Shown here: one piece after another, positions 1-13,096 of the stretch | Layout: each line of letters opens with the position of its first letter | Numbering within the stretch: position 1 is the first letter of the stretch | NCBI GenBank assembly: GCA_033239525.1 | Contig: BSYO01000003.1 | Coordinates: 23,391,716 to 23,455,715, forward strand | Origin: Nepenthes gracilis | Taxonomy: Eukaryota > Streptophyta > Magnoliopsida > Caryophyllales > Nepenthaceae | Direction of reading: 5' to 3' | Length of the DNA: 64,000 bases | Notes under the pieces: generated by a model | Database searches by the model: none | Told to the model about the DNA's origin: nothing | What the model saw: the letters and a program-made list of their open reading frames with translations, nothing else | Made by a program: the position numbers and the translations under genes

Positions 1-1622
1 CTCTATTGGTTTTGATACTGTAGTTTGTTTCTATGCTTCCCAAATGTTTCTTGTCGAAAATTCTTGGACAAATGATAAATTTAGTTTACCACTTTGGATG
101 AATGCCATCACATTTTATGTGTTTTGGTATGCTACGGTACCTAGGGAATCAAGAGGAGTATGGAGCTATTAGATTTTGGGTCACTCACATATAAGATTCA
201 CATCCATTAGATATGTTACTTAGTGGTTTGCTCAATATTTATATGAGGATTTGCTCTTATGAAGGATCTTAGTGGCATAAGAGATGAGCACATGTACACA
301 GGCTGGACAGGCCGGTCATGCTTCACGTGTGACTGAAGGATGTACACACATAAATAATAGAAAAGGTCACGCCTGAGGTACCCCGAAAGGGCACACGTGT
401 GTGGATTTACGGAAGGGTTCACACCTGATGTACGTATAATGAGTGCTCATTCACCAGCGTTGGTATGTGTTTTTGTTAGATTTGTGGAGAGAATTTATGT
501 CCCATGCACCACAGATTAGAGAGAAAAGAGAGAAGGAAGAAGATGAAGGATTTGTGATCCATTTGGAGTTCAAATTGTAGTCTACCCTTCACCAACCCTA
601 AATATGTTATTCTAACTTCGATTGTAAAACGTATTACATGTTAATTTGTGTTCGTTTTGCTCTTGTATTTGTTTATCTCATGGATCGTTCACTTTGAGGT
701 GTTGTACAACCAAGATGTATGTGCATGTTTAGTGATAATCGGATCTTTGGGTTGTATAGTCGATATAATGGTGGTTATTTGTAACCAAATATCACGCTTG
801 TAGTGTGATGAGAACAAGTTTGTTTGGAGAGGGTTATTGATAATCGGTTCTCACTCGTGTTTTTTTGAAGAGATTGTAAAACCAAGTGGGTGAGGGATTA
901 TTTGTAACAGGATCACTAAATATTGTGGAAATATGTTTGGGTGTAGATTCTGTGATTTTCTTAATTAAAAAGCATTTTCTCTTAAAATTCACCGCATGTT
1001 GTGCTTGTGTATGTGATTGAATACTATTGTTGCTTTCTCTCAAATTAAAACAAAGGGACTGTGAATTCAATCCTAGTTAGAGAGTTTTTTGGAGTTTTAC
1101 ATCAGTAAAATTTGGCCTATTGCCCAACAAGAGCATTTGTGAATTGAGCTTAAGAGTAAAAATCCTACCAGTATTCACTAGTAATTACTTCCACTCTTAA
1201 AATAACTCAGTCTGGAAGAATGGGGCCACTCCGACATCAAATGACCTCACTTAACAATAGAAAATGCTTTTGATATTGTAGAAGGGTTTAGTAGCAACGG
1301 GATCTTTGAACCATGTGGACAGGCATGCTTGTAGTTCTAACAAGTTATTCAGGATACCTATATTGGTAATTTTGTTCCATGTTGACGTTTTTGGATATCA
1401 CTTTTAAGTCATGTGATACTGAAATAACCTCAATTGGGCCAAGAACGAATTGCTATAGTTAAAGTCTTTGAGGATGACATTGCATTTATTGAAGATTTCA
1501 AATTTCAAGGGCTGAAGTTATTTCTAGTAAATGCACAACCATAATTCTTTTTTATAAAAAAGCAGAATTTTACACAATTATTATTATTTTCTTAAGTCTG
1601 ACGAATGATTCATTTCTTGTAG
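1..1622 (+). other. Intron 1 or 5' flank of VHA-F
   Basis: This stretch lies upstream of the first visible VHA-F coding exon and ends in an AG acceptor at 1621-1622. I searched it for the expected start codon and the short first exon that encodes the N-terminal 20 or so residues and found neither. The first exon is therefore probably left of the window and this is intron 1. Positions 167-1129 are an LTR-like insertion; the remainder is AT-rich and shows no coding signal. Confidence 0.6.
167..1129 (+). mobile_element. Old Copia-type solo LTR in VHA-F intron
   Basis: The left end TATTAGATTTTGGGTCACTC matches 16 of 20 bases of the LTR start of the Copia element at 59111, and three of the four differences are G-to-A. 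The right end is CCCAACA, the inverse of TGTTGGG. The flanks GGAGC (162-166) and AGAGC (1130-1134) agree at 4 of 5 positions, as a decayed target-site duplication. Around 511-575 a purine-rich AGAGAAAAGAGAGAAGG block is followed by GATGAAGGATTTGTGATCC, which resembles 59490-59560 of the Copia LTR. No internal retrotransposon sequence remains, so this looks like a solo LTR left by LTR-LTR recombination. Confidence 0.65.
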
Positions 1623-3027
1623 GACACAGTAACTGGATTTTTGCTGGCTGGAGTTGGTAATGTTGACTTGCGCAGGAAGACAAATTACCTGATTGTTGAC
1701 TCAAGTATGCACTTCAACCTTCAAACTTTTAAGCTCATACTTCTTTTCCATATCTGTTTGGCTATGAGAATTTGAGACTATTTTTTTATCATACCTAAGA
1801 GGTAAGTATACCCTTCACAAAAATCTTCTATTTGTATGTTTTCATAGCTAGACATTACATGACTTATGCACCTTGTATGCACCATTTGTTCCCCATATGC
1901 TTCATCCTCAGAATGACTAGTTTTGTGTAATCTCTGGCATCACATTTCATAAGCTGTTCTTCCAGAATAATGAAAAAATTCATTTTTAACGAACTTTAGG
2001 TCTTGCTAGCAAACTAACTATATGGAGTCCAAAATGGAATTCTTGGACAGCGATATACTTGCACTGAAACTATTACGCCCCAATATATTAAAATACCAGA
2101 CTCGTTATCCCTCTTAATGAACAGTTTTCTTATGCAAATCCCACATTGCTTCGTATTTTGTGGGTTTCTGAGCTCCAAACAAATGAGATATGCAACTTGT
2201 TTTAGCTATATTCAAATATGTAATTGCAAGAACACCCACCTCACCCGCATCTCCCTATAAAAAAAGAAAGAAATTAGAGAGACTAATTCTCATCTTCTTC
2301 AAATGCTATCTATTGTTTTACTAGCTAATTTATGTCAGCTGTAGACAAAGCTTTCTTGTGATTATAAGACCAACTCACGGATGATATTTCTGTCTTAGAG
2401 ACAACGGTTAAAGCAATTGAAGATGCATTTAAAGAGTTCACGGCAAGGGAGGACATTGCAATAGTATTGATTAGCCAATACGTAAGTCCATTTCCCCATT
2501 TGATTTCTGTGCTCTTGGGGATTTTCCTTGCATTTGTTTTCCTTAGTTTCAGAATTACTTGTGCTTTAATCTACAATTTCTTTGCGTTGACTGGTGCTTA
2601 TTATTAAGCATCTTGAGTATGAGTTCTTTTGCAAGCACAGACTTCATATTTGAATTGTCATGGATCATGCCTGATCATAACCAAGCACATACTTTTGAAA
2701 AATGCATACTCTTAACTATATATTTACTGTAATTTTGTTAAAAAAAATTATAATGTGACACTTATTAAGTGATTTCTTTTTATTTATTGTTAGTAGATAC
2801 TATATATCATTATTTTTGGTCTAATTGCAGTATAAAGATTGTTGCTCTATCCTTTTCTTCAGGTGGCCAACATGATAAGATTTCTAGTTGATAGCTACAA
2901 CAAGCCAATCCCAGCGATTTTGGAGATTCCTTCAAAGGACCATCCTTATGATCCTGCTCACGACTCGGTTCTCTCGCGAGTGAAGTATCTCTTTTCCGCT
3001 GAATCGGTTGCATCAGACCGGCGTTAG
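1623..3027 (+). CDS. VHA-F: V-type proton ATPase subunit F (partial, exons 2-4)
   Basis: Subunit F sits in the central rotor stalk of the vacuolar V1 sector and helps couple ATP hydrolysis to proton pumping. Three exons are visible: 1623-1704, 2399-2481 and 2863-3027, each with GT-AG borders. Joined, they give 109 residues in one frame ending in TAG. Exon 2 begins [20 protein letters not shown], exon 3 carries [16 protein letters not shown], and exon 4 carries [13 protein letters not shown] followed by [12 protein letters not shown], all near-invariant in plant VHA-F. One codon (K) is split across the first of these introns. The plant protein is about 130 residues, so roughly 20 N-terminal residues are missing; the start codon is probably left of the window. 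The reading frame is intact. The 3' UTR probably runs to about 3200. The gene is convergent with the DUF506 gene. Confidence 0.93.
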
Positions 3028-5525
3028 GCGTAAGAAATTCGTACTCCAGGCACATTATTGCTCCTTAATGTCTATGCACCGTGAATCGTTATTTGTCCCC
3101 AGTTGAACTCTCCTATAGTTGTGTGTCTTAGTTTTGAGGAAATAGTTGTTCTAGGTGATTGTATTCTTGAATTTAATAGATTGGTTGCTTAAATTTTTAT
3201 GTGGGGTTGGCAAGTGACCTGTGAGCTCTGACTTCAACTAGCTGCGTGAAAAATGATGAAATAATGTCTAAGTCTTGAGCTATGGTTCAAACCTGCCGGC
3301 TCGACAGAATTGTGGCCAACATTTTCTTTTGTCTTTTTCCTTTTTTTTAGTTTTTTTTTTTAATATTTTGGTAAGGTAGGTTACACTATTTGATAAGAAA
3401 GCACTTCCTCACTTAAAAAGCAAAAGAAATAAAGAAATTGAAGATGAAAGCATTAAAATTATCTAATTATGATTTAGTCAATCTGTTTACTTGTTCTCTC
3501 TTTTTACTCTTCGCTGCCTTAATAAAGAAAAATTTGCCGAGTCTGTTAAAAACTGATCTAGATAAACTGTCATAAAGAGTCCAGGAGACTCAAAAATTAA
3601 ATTCTAGTAAAAGTGGACTTATTCTTTTAGGTGGGAGAAAGTATCAAAATTAATAGTATCATTTTTTTTTAATTTTTGTTAATTTTTAATTTAGTGTTTA
3701 TTTTATGCTATGTAAAATGATTAGGTCTATTTATTTTATTTTATACTCGATAATCCCATTGTTTGATCGGATTCTTTTTGAACTGTCTGTGTCTAATAAT
3801 TTGGTTGATTAATTTCTCTTTATAAGTTTTTTTGTTTGCAAGCCTTATAAATTAAAATGTCAGATCAGTATTATTTTAGATATATTTAATAAAATAAATA
3901 AATAATCGTACATCTAATTATAAATTTTATGAAAAGGTACAAAACAGAGATTGGTCCATGAAAAAAATTCAATCCCGAGTCTAATATAATAAATGAATAA
4001 ATTTTTGGTAATATGCTAATAACAAACGCAACGTTAGTTAAATAGGCAATTTCCTCTCACCCTGGTTGATAAAGAAAGGAGGCCAAACTATGCTTCATTT
4101 TGCCTCTTATCTTTCAATATGAAAAATGGAACTCTTCGTTACGTGACACGTGTACGAAGATCTTGACATCAGGCGCTGTGTCTTTTTTTGTTAATCTACT
4201 TTTATTTTCGGGATTAGAAAATAACTGTCTCTCACAGTTGGTCGTTGGTCTCCGTCGCACTTCATCCACCAGCAATTTCGTTGGAAAAACTACTAAAATT
4301 GTTTTTTTTTTTTTTGGTAATTATAAAACTTTTTATTATTACTACTAATTTTATTTTTTCAGATTATATAATAATATATCGATCACCCTGCCAAAAAAAA
4401 TAGAATAAATCACAAAGAATATGATTTTATAAAAGTGATCACATGTTGATTCGAGTTCTCAGCATAAGATATCAAAAATTTTATTATTAGGGTATATAAA
4501 TTGATAAAATATAAATAATAAAAAAATAAATTAAATAAAATAATATATTTAGAATTATTATGATGTAATAGGTGAATTATCAGATAAATATAAATAAGAA
4601 TTATTTTATGAGAATATAAATAGCTAATAATGAAAGAAAAAAAAAAAATCATAGAGTTAAGGTATCAAGTCAGAGGAGACTTGGAATTGACGTCAAATTG
4701 TCATTCCAAGCAATGCAGCCATGAGATTATCAAAATTCAGAAGCGTAATTGAAAATGTCATAAATCAACTTTAGATTTACGAAATACACCGCATATAAAA
4801 CTAAAAATAAACTCCCAAATAAACAAAAATGAAAAACTTATTTTGAGTTGTTTACATCGTATTAATATCACGTAAATTGAAAAATAATAGGTCCAACAAT
4901 TTAGCCATGTTAAATCAAACACTATATAATCGAAATCAATATCTTAACAAATTGAAAACCCATAAAATATATACTTTTTTTTAGTAAACAGATCTGCATG
5001 CTCTTACTCAGTTCACAACGATCAACATAGACCCTGTCAAATGAGTGAAAATCTGCACTTGCAAATTTCAAACGTTGATCAACAAAAAAAAAGTCATCGT
5101 TTTTATTAATTCATGTATTCTGAATTTATAATCTTTCAACTTTATATGCACATAAGAACTGGTTATTAGAATGATAAATTCTTATAAATTTATTCCCCCC
5201 CCCCCAAAGAGGCCAAATATGATAATTTTTCAAGTAAGAAACATATGACAGCATCAACAGATTGCTAAGTGATCCAAATTAAACAGGTATTAACAAAGCA
5301 AAAACTACAAATTGACTATAGTTAACGTAAAAAAACTGAAGAAAAATGATGATTAATATGAAAATGGACAGGGGATAACATAAATTTGATGATTTATTAT
5401 GTATATATCGTTCAAGATTAGTAGTAGATGTAACCCTTGCAACAAAAACACAGAAGGGGATTACACACAGGTTGATATAAGCAACAATGACAAAACTACC
5501 ATAAAAGGACCCATGAGCAAAAATT
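3028..5525. other. Intergenic region between two convergent genes
   Basis: This holds the VHA-F 3' UTR (about 3028-3200), AT-rich DNA, and the presumed DUF506 3' UTR near 5500. It contains a poly-T run near 4303-4315, a poly-C run of ten bases near 5195 and a CACGTG core at 4147-4152. The short open frames here are low-complexity and AT-driven, and I see no gene. Confidence 0.6.
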
Positions 5526-7262
5526 TCATGGTTCATCTTCCATGAGGGAAGCCAAGCCTGTGCCAAATTTGACCCCAATTTTTGAACCATTGGGATCAAT
5601 CTCCACTGGAAGCTTCCCGGAAGACGTCGCCTCCTCCTCACCTGAGCTGTCAGACATGAGAAACAGAGACTCGGAGCGCGGAGAGCTGCGGCTCAGCGAG
5701 AACTCGTCCAGCTGGAAAATCAGACTCTCCTTGTCAGGACTGAGGTCGCCCGAGTTGGCCGGTTCGGAAGCGGTAAGTGGGCTCGGTGGAGTGGGAGTGA
5801 GTCGGGTGTGAGGAGAGAGCCATTTTGCTTGGACGTACTCGGATCTACGCCATGGAGGTAGGTGCATGTCTTTCTTTTTTAGGCTCTGTTTGGCTGCCTC
5901 TGAAACGAGGGCGATGATTCTGGAGAGACGGTCCGATTTTCCTACGAAGATGTAGGGAAGGAATTGGAGGATTGATCTGTATGTTTTGGTTGATCTAGCG
6001 ATCTCGAACTCTGATCTGAAGTCGGTGTCGATTATCAATCTCTCGCCTTCCACTATCACGTCCACGTACTCGTATTCACCTGTTACGAGAAAATGAAATT
6101 CCAGCCAAGTTGAAACAAGCTGCCATTAGAAAAATCAATTGAGAGGAGGGAGAGATGAAGAAAGGATGTCTGAAGCTTCAGTTTATGGTCATAAAGGATT
6201 CGCGTTGTAATCATGAGGAAGAACTGAAATCTGAATCAGAAACCGCGATTTCCGCTGCAGGATCACATAGTGTAGGTAAAGAAGGCAGCCAAGAAAACAA
6301 TTTTAAAACAGCAGCTTGATAAAAAAAATCGAATTCTGAGTTTCAACAGAAAAAAATTCCAGAACGCGAAGATTAGCAGAGAGGTAGCTGATGTACGAGC
6401 ACATTAAAAAGAGCCAAACAGATCACCCGCAAGAGGAAACCGGAACAGAGGTAGCTTCAAATCTCTGAAATATTGTCTTCTCAATTTCACGCAATCTTCT
6501 GAGTTAGCGACAAAAATTGCAACAAAAAGAATTCACATTCCGCGACACAGAGAGATGAGAGAGAGGCAGGGGATTACCGGCGGGAAAAGAGGAGGTTTTA
6601 TCCCATTTCGATTTGCAAATAGAGGCGTTGTATCCAAATCCTATTAGAGAATCCATTAGAATCTTCCTAAAATCATCCTTCCTCTTGCACGCTTTGTTTC
6701 TCTCAACTATCTTCGCCGTGTCCGCCAAAACATTTCGCTCGTTGACACTCGCGCAAACCACCAAAGTCTAAACGATTATCACATCAAAATATTCACAACT
6801 AAGATCCAGAAATTCTACTACAAACATCAAAAGACAAAATCCAGGAAAAATAAGATCCAAAATTTGGCAGCTGATTGATTGCTAAATTTCTGGAATTTTT
6901 TTTAAGGTTATCCGTACCTTGAGAAAATCACACGCGTCCGCAGACGATATTTTCTCGGACTCTCGCTCCGAACTATCGCTGCCGTTGCCATTGAAGCAGT
7001 TGCACCCATTCCGGCCACACTTAGTAGATTGCTTCTCACTGCTGTCCTCTATAAAATTCTGAACCATCTTTGCCAAGCAGACAGAGCTCGGCTCGAACTC
7101 GCCTAGGCCATCCTTCGTCAAATGCAGCGGTGGCTCCGATACGGAAATTCGGAAGAGCCGTTTAAGTCGGGACTTCACCACAGGCTTCGTCGGCTCCGAC
7201 CGAGTTGATCCGCCGTCCGGCGTGGACGCATCGATCGGTTGAATCTTCATCGATAGCGGCAT
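5526..7262 (-). CDS. DUF506 family protein (PDDEXK-like)
   Basis: This is a plant-specific DUF506 protein, a family assigned to the PDDEXK nuclease-like fold. Its biochemical role is mostly unproven; some Arabidopsis members affect root-hair growth. On the minus strand the exons are 7262-6918, 6767-6578 and 6079-5526, with GT-AG borders, giving 362 residues, normal for the family. Recognition rests on a conserved core in order: LVVCASVNERN, then DDFRKILMDSLIGFGYNASI, then CKSKWDKTSSFPAGEYEYVD spanning the exon 2/3 junction, then FRSEFEIARSTKTY, LPYIFVGKSDRLSRI and LPPWRRSEYVQAKW. The N-terminal 110 residues are polar and Ser-rich with a CGRNGCNC cluster; the C-terminal 110 are Ser/Pro/Glu-rich and look disordered. 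The chosen ATG at 7262 is the first in frame; a second Met follows four residues later. Introns are 150 and 498 bp. The gene appears intact. Confidence 0.9.
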
Positions 7263-7920
7263 GATCGTCGCAATCAGAACGCCAACTTCAAGTAGTAGCT
7301 CTCTCTACACTGACTCAGATGACTCGTAGTCACCGAGGTTTTCGAAAAACTCCATCTCTAAGGTATCCAACACTTTCAACATCAGTTTCCAAAATTTCAA
7401 CAACAACTCAAGTTCCAAAAAAACCAGTCAAATCACAATAAACTATACACGTCACTTTCCGATTTGTAGAAAACTCCATTCCTCGCCACTCTCTCTCATC
7501 TGATCGCCAAACTACAAGGAAATCGACTCAGGGCACAGGAAATTGCCCCTGGTATCAAAGTACCTAGCAAAAATCAGCCATTTCAAAGCAAAACGTTATC
7601 TTTAATTAATAAATTCTGTCAAGAAAAGCAAGGAATAACTTGTAAACCCAGCCAAGGTGAAAAAAAGAAAAAAAAAAAAAAAAAAAAGAGGAGGAGGAGG
7701 AGGAGAAGAAGAAGAAGGATTCGCTTTTGCTAAGGGTTTTATTCCAAAATCAGACAGCGTCCTCTCCGGCGAAGAAGATTGCAGATTTACCAGAAAGCCG
7801 TCGACGATGGACGGATTAAGCACACGGAGCTTTAACGGAGAGACTGAGGGAGCGGGGGTAGTGATGAGTTTGGTTGTTGTAGTTTAGCAGTTTTGGATGT
7901 GAATGGAAGGATAAAGCGGA
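7263..7920 (-). promoter_or_regulatory. Probable 5' leader of the DUF506 gene
   Basis: Read on the minus strand, this begins near 7900 with pyrimidine-rich DNA: CT/CTT repeats and a long T run at about 7660-7720 (seen as A and GGA runs on the plus strand). Such CT-rich tracts are common in plant 5' UTRs. Open frames in it (for example 7657-7887 on +) are low-complexity and not credible genes. A leader intron is possible, but I cannot place its borders. Confidence 0.4.
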
Positions 7921-9940
7921 GACAAATGCATTTCTTCTGACTATAAACAGGTTTTGCAGATAGTGGTTGTACATCACCAACTAACTATTTATCAAAAATC
8001 ATCCATTAATATATTTATATATTTATTTAATTATTTTATAAATAATATTATATATATTATTCAAATTTAATAAATTAGTGGTCCACAAACAAGAAATAAT
8101 CTCTCGATTTGTTGGGAAGTGCTGACTAGGCTTCGCCCTTGCCACGTGTAATTCCAGCATTGCGTTGGTCCGTTCATCGAAGGGGGAGCGGCGTGATGCG
8201 CTTCTGGACTTGGCCGAGTAAAGCTGCGTCGTTTTTGTGGCGGATCTCCGAAATGACTGTAATGCCCTCCTTTTTGCAATAGTAGAGTTAAGGTAGGCCC
8301 TTTTCTTTTGGGCCCCTCCTAACACGACGACGTTTGAACTGCCGCGTGATCGTGGCGACACCTGGTTGGTCCTCTTTCGAAAACTAAGTGGACGAAAATA
8401 CCGCTAAAGCAATTCAAAAACTACTCCCCCGCCCCTGTATTGAAAAGATCCGGTTCCTACAGTGGCCTGACGGAAATGCCACCAGGTAACGGATAAAAGG
8501 GGCAAGGAATTAATCCAACGGTCCAAAAAGATGAACGGGATGGAGGATATGATCGTCATTCCAGTTCGTAAATAATTCGCTGGGATCGTAATGCCCTTTC
8601 ATTACTGACATTGACAGATCTGTTTTCTTCCCCTCTAAGATTGACTCTGTGGATGCCCGCACCGTGTGAGGACTGAGAAAGGTTTTATTTTTTAAGAAAC
8701 AAAGAGATGTATATTTTTATTTTAATTATTTTTAAATAAATAATTATGAATTAATTATTTTAAAATAATTAATTTTTATTTTTTAAAATATAATTAAATT
8801 ATAATTATCTATTTTAAAATATATGATTGATATTAGATATATAAGTCCCACCATCTCTATAAGAGATAAAGCTCTTCTAAATCTAAGAATGACTATTCTC
8901 CACTATACTCCCTGTCGTTATATTTATTTAAAGGCTCCTCGATAAGTCATAAGGGGTTGTTGCGAAATTGAACCAGTTATTTGATTACAGACCTAAATAT
9001 ACCCTATAACTAAAATTGTGCTAAGTGCTATTATAGCCCATTAATAGAAATGTTCAATATCTATTCAACAGTTAAACTTAATTTTATATATGTAGATAAT
9101 AAAGATTATATTAAATAATTTAAATAGACATTCAATCTCTATTATTAATTTATTTCACTTTTAATTTTAATCGTTAGATACATATAACTCAAGTGCCTGA
9201 GTTTGTGTGTGTTTGCATTAGTAAGATTAATGTACAATAACAAAAAGGACTCGATATGCAATAGTATCTTTCCATGTGGTTCAGATTCAAAAATATGAAA
9301 AAACTTATTTTTTATATATTAATTATTTATTTATAAATAAATAATTATAATTTAATTAATTTAAAAAAAATAAAAATTTGGTTATTTCAATATGATTAGA
9401 TTATAATCATCAATTTAAAAATAGACAATCAAAATATAAAAAAAATAATTATCATCATCTTTTAAGAGATAGAAGCTTCCCTCAGTATATGTGATTCTAG
9501 CCAAACTAATGAGATAACTACTTGTGTATATACACAAATAGATGATTGACACATTCGAATAAACTGAACAATCTCGCTATATGGCCGAATAATAGGGATC
9601 ACTTGTTTGGCCATTTTCTCTAAACAATTGCAACCACTACACTTTATCCAATTAGACAATTGTAATAATCTAATTCATATAATAACATATTGTCTGTATT
9701 GAGTTGTAGATATTAGCATACACTATTTTATTCTTTCTAAACTTTTTTAATTAAAAATCTATTATCATAAAGATATTAAAGTCTTATAATAAGGTTCATT
9801 CATTCTCCTTCTCTATAAGATATAGGTTTCTAGATACCGACTTTCATATTCCATCCCGTTTAATAAACAACATTCTCGTTGCATGTGGCACAATTTAATA
9901 CTAATCTGACTCACGTCCACACACTTTCAATTGGAACTGT
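7921..9940. other. Intergenic, including the upstream region of the DUF506 gene
   Basis: This is AT-rich except for a more GC-rich block at about 8090-8660. TATA-like AT stretches lie at 8010-8065 and a CACGTG G-box core at 8143-8148, both positioned as possible upstream elements for the minus-strand DUF506 gene. From 8700 onward the sequence is low-complexity AT with no gene seen. Confidence 0.4.
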
Positions 9941-10418
9941 CTCTAATACCATTATGTAACAATTCAAAAAAAATAAAATCGTGTTGGTATGTGTCCACAT
10001 CTATAGGTTAAAAAAATAAAATATTATTATGTAAATTTGGTTCATCACAATACTTGCTCCATACACTCTCTTGGGATAGTCTATGTCAACTTTTACGTGA
10101 ACTTAAGTTACTATTGTGTACAATCTTAACTAACTTCTCACAGTTTGCCTCAACTATCCGAATGCCATAGCGCTTTTGTGCGCCCCTTGCGCATGACCGA
10201 GCCACACCGACTCGCCAGCATTGAGCTATGTTAACACGAATGTGTTGAGCTATGTGAAGTTTTCAATGCTGAGCTTTCCCCCAATACCAAAAAGTCGAGC
10301 CATACTTATACCCTGTGTCGTGTCCAATAAATATTTCACATGATCTATTTGTTGGTGACAATACTCGATATAAATCCATATTAAAATGAGGTTATAATGG
10401 TTGCACATATTGGGTTTA
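9941..10418 (-). mobile_element. Possible antisense Copia LTR and PBS remnant
   Basis: CTCTAATACCA at 9941-9951 is, on the minus strand, TGGTATTAGAG, one base from the initiator-Met tRNA primer-binding motif TGGTATCAGAG used by Copia elements. A TGTAACA follows three bases later, at 9955, as the inverted end of an LTR would. I could not find the other LTR end or a target-site duplication. The rest, up to the solo LTR at 10419, has no coding signal. Confidence 0.35.
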
Positions 10419-13096
10419 TGTGCGGTTCCGGGTTAAGACTATAATAATTAGAAGGTAATTAAGTTAATATAGGTGCATTGTGGTTAAAAGGTGTGGGAGA
10501 ATCAGATTAAAAAGCTCAAAGAGCCGGAATCGATAAATTGGAAATGAAAACGGTAAACCGCGAAATGTTACTTTGTAGATAAGATTTTTAGATTTTAAAT
10601 TATGATAATCATGACTTATTAATGTTATATAATCAAAAATAAGGTCCAAGGATGTGAAAGATTGTGTTAGAATGGTTAAAACGGGTCCCAAACGGCGAAA
10701 ACGTAACATAGGCTTGCTGCAGGCTTGCCGCGGGCCAGACCTGCGCCCTCCGTGCGCTCGAGCCCACCTATCGAGCCCAAAATCCAGATTTGTCCGCGCT
10801 CGCCATGCGCTCGAGCAGACCATGGCCGAATGCTTGCGCTCGCCACACGCTCGAGAGCAAGTCCGTTTTAAAGCTGTGTCGTGCTTCTTTTTCCTCATTT
10901 TTCCACGAGCCCAGAAGCTTCTAGAGAAAGAGAGAGCGCCGATTCTAGTAAGAGAAGGGAGGAGATCGAGGCCGTGGAGTCCAAATCCATCCGAGAGCTA
11001 GTTATAAAGGTGAAAGCACGCGTTGAGGCAAGTGTTCTCATACTCACTTCTCGTTCCCTTTCAATATTTTGCTTGATTTTATTAGGATTCTTGTGTCGAT
11101 ACCCACTATAAATGTTAGAATCATGAAGCCCAAGATTAATGACCAAGGAATATGTAGTTATTTGTCCTAATTGTGTCCGATCCACTCGGTTTGGTTTTAC
11201 CGAAACCCTAACCCACGAAATTGGGGATTTTCCGTTTCCTTTCCATGTATCATGAAATTGACCCCAAAATGTGAATCCCTATGTCCCAATGATGTACATA
11301 TGTCTGCAGCGGGTTCGATTTCGCATGTCTCAACCCGTTCGCGGCTTCCGAGCCCTCTAAACGGGCGCTGACACTGTTCACCTAAGACCCAATGGGAAAA
11401 TTGCGTGCTTCCATCATCGTATTATGTTAAATCGAGCTCAAAATATGAAACATGTCCCAATAGTGCGAACGTATCCACCGGACGTCCGATCTCACAAGTA
11501 TCGAACTGTTCACGGCGTCCGGATGTTCAAAAAGAAACATGACACTGTTCACCCGAAATAAAATGAGAAATATACATGTTATGCCCTCGTTTAATTATTA
11601 TGGAAGTGACGTCTAATTGTTTGAACGTAAATGTAAGCCCTGAGAATATGTATCCATGTGCCGGAAGCAAAGAAATGAGTCCAGAAGGCTTCTAAAATGG
11701 TACGTGATTATCGAAGATATAAAATTCGAAATTCTCTTGTGAATATGAATTGAATTGTAATGACGGGATTAAGTCTCACAGGAAGTTGTGAACCGAGCAA
11801 GTAAATGGAAGGGAATCCATATTGTACTTTGTGATGGAATGATCTCCCGGATGGAGATGTATGTGATGGGAATGAGATTTTTCGAGTTATGAATGTGTAT
11901 GGTAAATGTGGATTTTTCTTTCTAAGTGTGGAAACTAACCTTGAAACTAGGACCATGATTCATAGGGGTAGTATTCTTTAGCTTACCATGTTCATCGTGG
12001 TGTGAACCCAAGGAATACATGGCTATGTATTCTGCCCGCTCGTGGGAGCGGGTGATATTTGTGGTACATTTTAGGAAACTACCGTGGAAGAATGAGGATT
12101 GCCCTGGTTCCCGAAGGATATGGGGCGTGTTGAGTGGCCGAGTGCTGCAGGCCTAAAATGTAGCCATTGGTTGAACGCTACATAGTGGAGATGTAGTCGT
12201 TCGTTGAGTGTTGCATAGTGGAGATGCAACCGATGGTCAAATGCTGCAGACCTAAAATGTAGCCGTGGCTTTAGAATGTGTAGCGAATACATTTTTTTCC
12301 TCGTTCTCTCGCATCGTTGGTTAGTACGGCCTACTAGTTCGGGTCCGCAAAGATGATATAATGATGAAAATGAATAATACCTAATCAATGTAACCGTGAG
12401 AATCTAGTGATTTCAGATGTTTCATGTTCCTTCTCTTGATTCATGATTATTGAGATTACTTGTATCCCCCCATTTTCAGTTGTTCTATTATTTACCTACG
12501 AGTATTAAGTATGATTATATTTACTGAGCTGTACGCTCACTCTTACTGTTTTTTCTTCCAGATGAGAAAACTTAGCCGGCGCCAGATTAGTTAGAGTAAG
12601 GAGAGAGACTTGCATTGAAGGGAGTTACTGGACATCGAAACTTGAAGATGGGGTTATGTTTATCATATTAGAATGTAAACAGCCACTCATAGATGAGTGT
12701 GGCTTATTGTTATATTATAGTTTTGTTATGCTTCCGCAGGTTTTTGATGATCTAGTTATGCTTCCACGTTTGTGTTGTTGTTTCTAGATTTTGTTTCTTC
12801 CTAGACGGCATCTCTCTAGGTCCAGTTCTGTAGTTAGGGATACTGTGATTGGAGCCATGGATGATATGGCTGATTATGTGATCTTGTGTATTATGTTGTA
12901 GGATTTGTATTGATTATTTTGGCTAGATGTGTGCTTATACAGGATGTATTTGAGCAGATTGTATTTTTAATTTTTGTCAAATTGTAGAGAAAACTCTGCC
13001 GAAATTTCTGTAGAATCCATAGGTTAATTATGGGCTTTAGTTTGTGTTACCATTGACGGAGATTATTTATTAAAAAAAATAATCCGGTCCGTCACA
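10419..13096 (+). mobile_element. Solo LTR, large Gypsy-type, TSD GTTTA
   Basis: The unit starts TGTGCGGTTCCGG and ends CCGGTCCGTCACA, an imperfect terminal inverted pair (TGTGCGG-TTCCGG against TGTGACGGACCGG). It is flanked on both sides by GTTTA (10414-10418 and 13097-13101). No gag or pol is present, so the 2678-bp unit is a solo LTR. Its length and layout (CTCGAGC-rich block near 10760-10860, purine-rich leader near 10920, CTGAGCTGTACGCTCACTC near 12524) suggest a Gypsy element of the Tekay/Del kind, an inference only. Open frames inside it are not genes. Confidence 0.85.

Noticed and set aside
7657..7887. Open frame with Lys, Gly and Glu runs
   Set aside because: It is the complement of a CT-rich leader of the DUF506 gene and low in complexity.
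10419..13096. Possible gene in the CTCGAGC-rich part (115-144 codon frames)
   Set aside because: Exact GTTTA duplications and inverted ends show the whole segment is a solo LTR.
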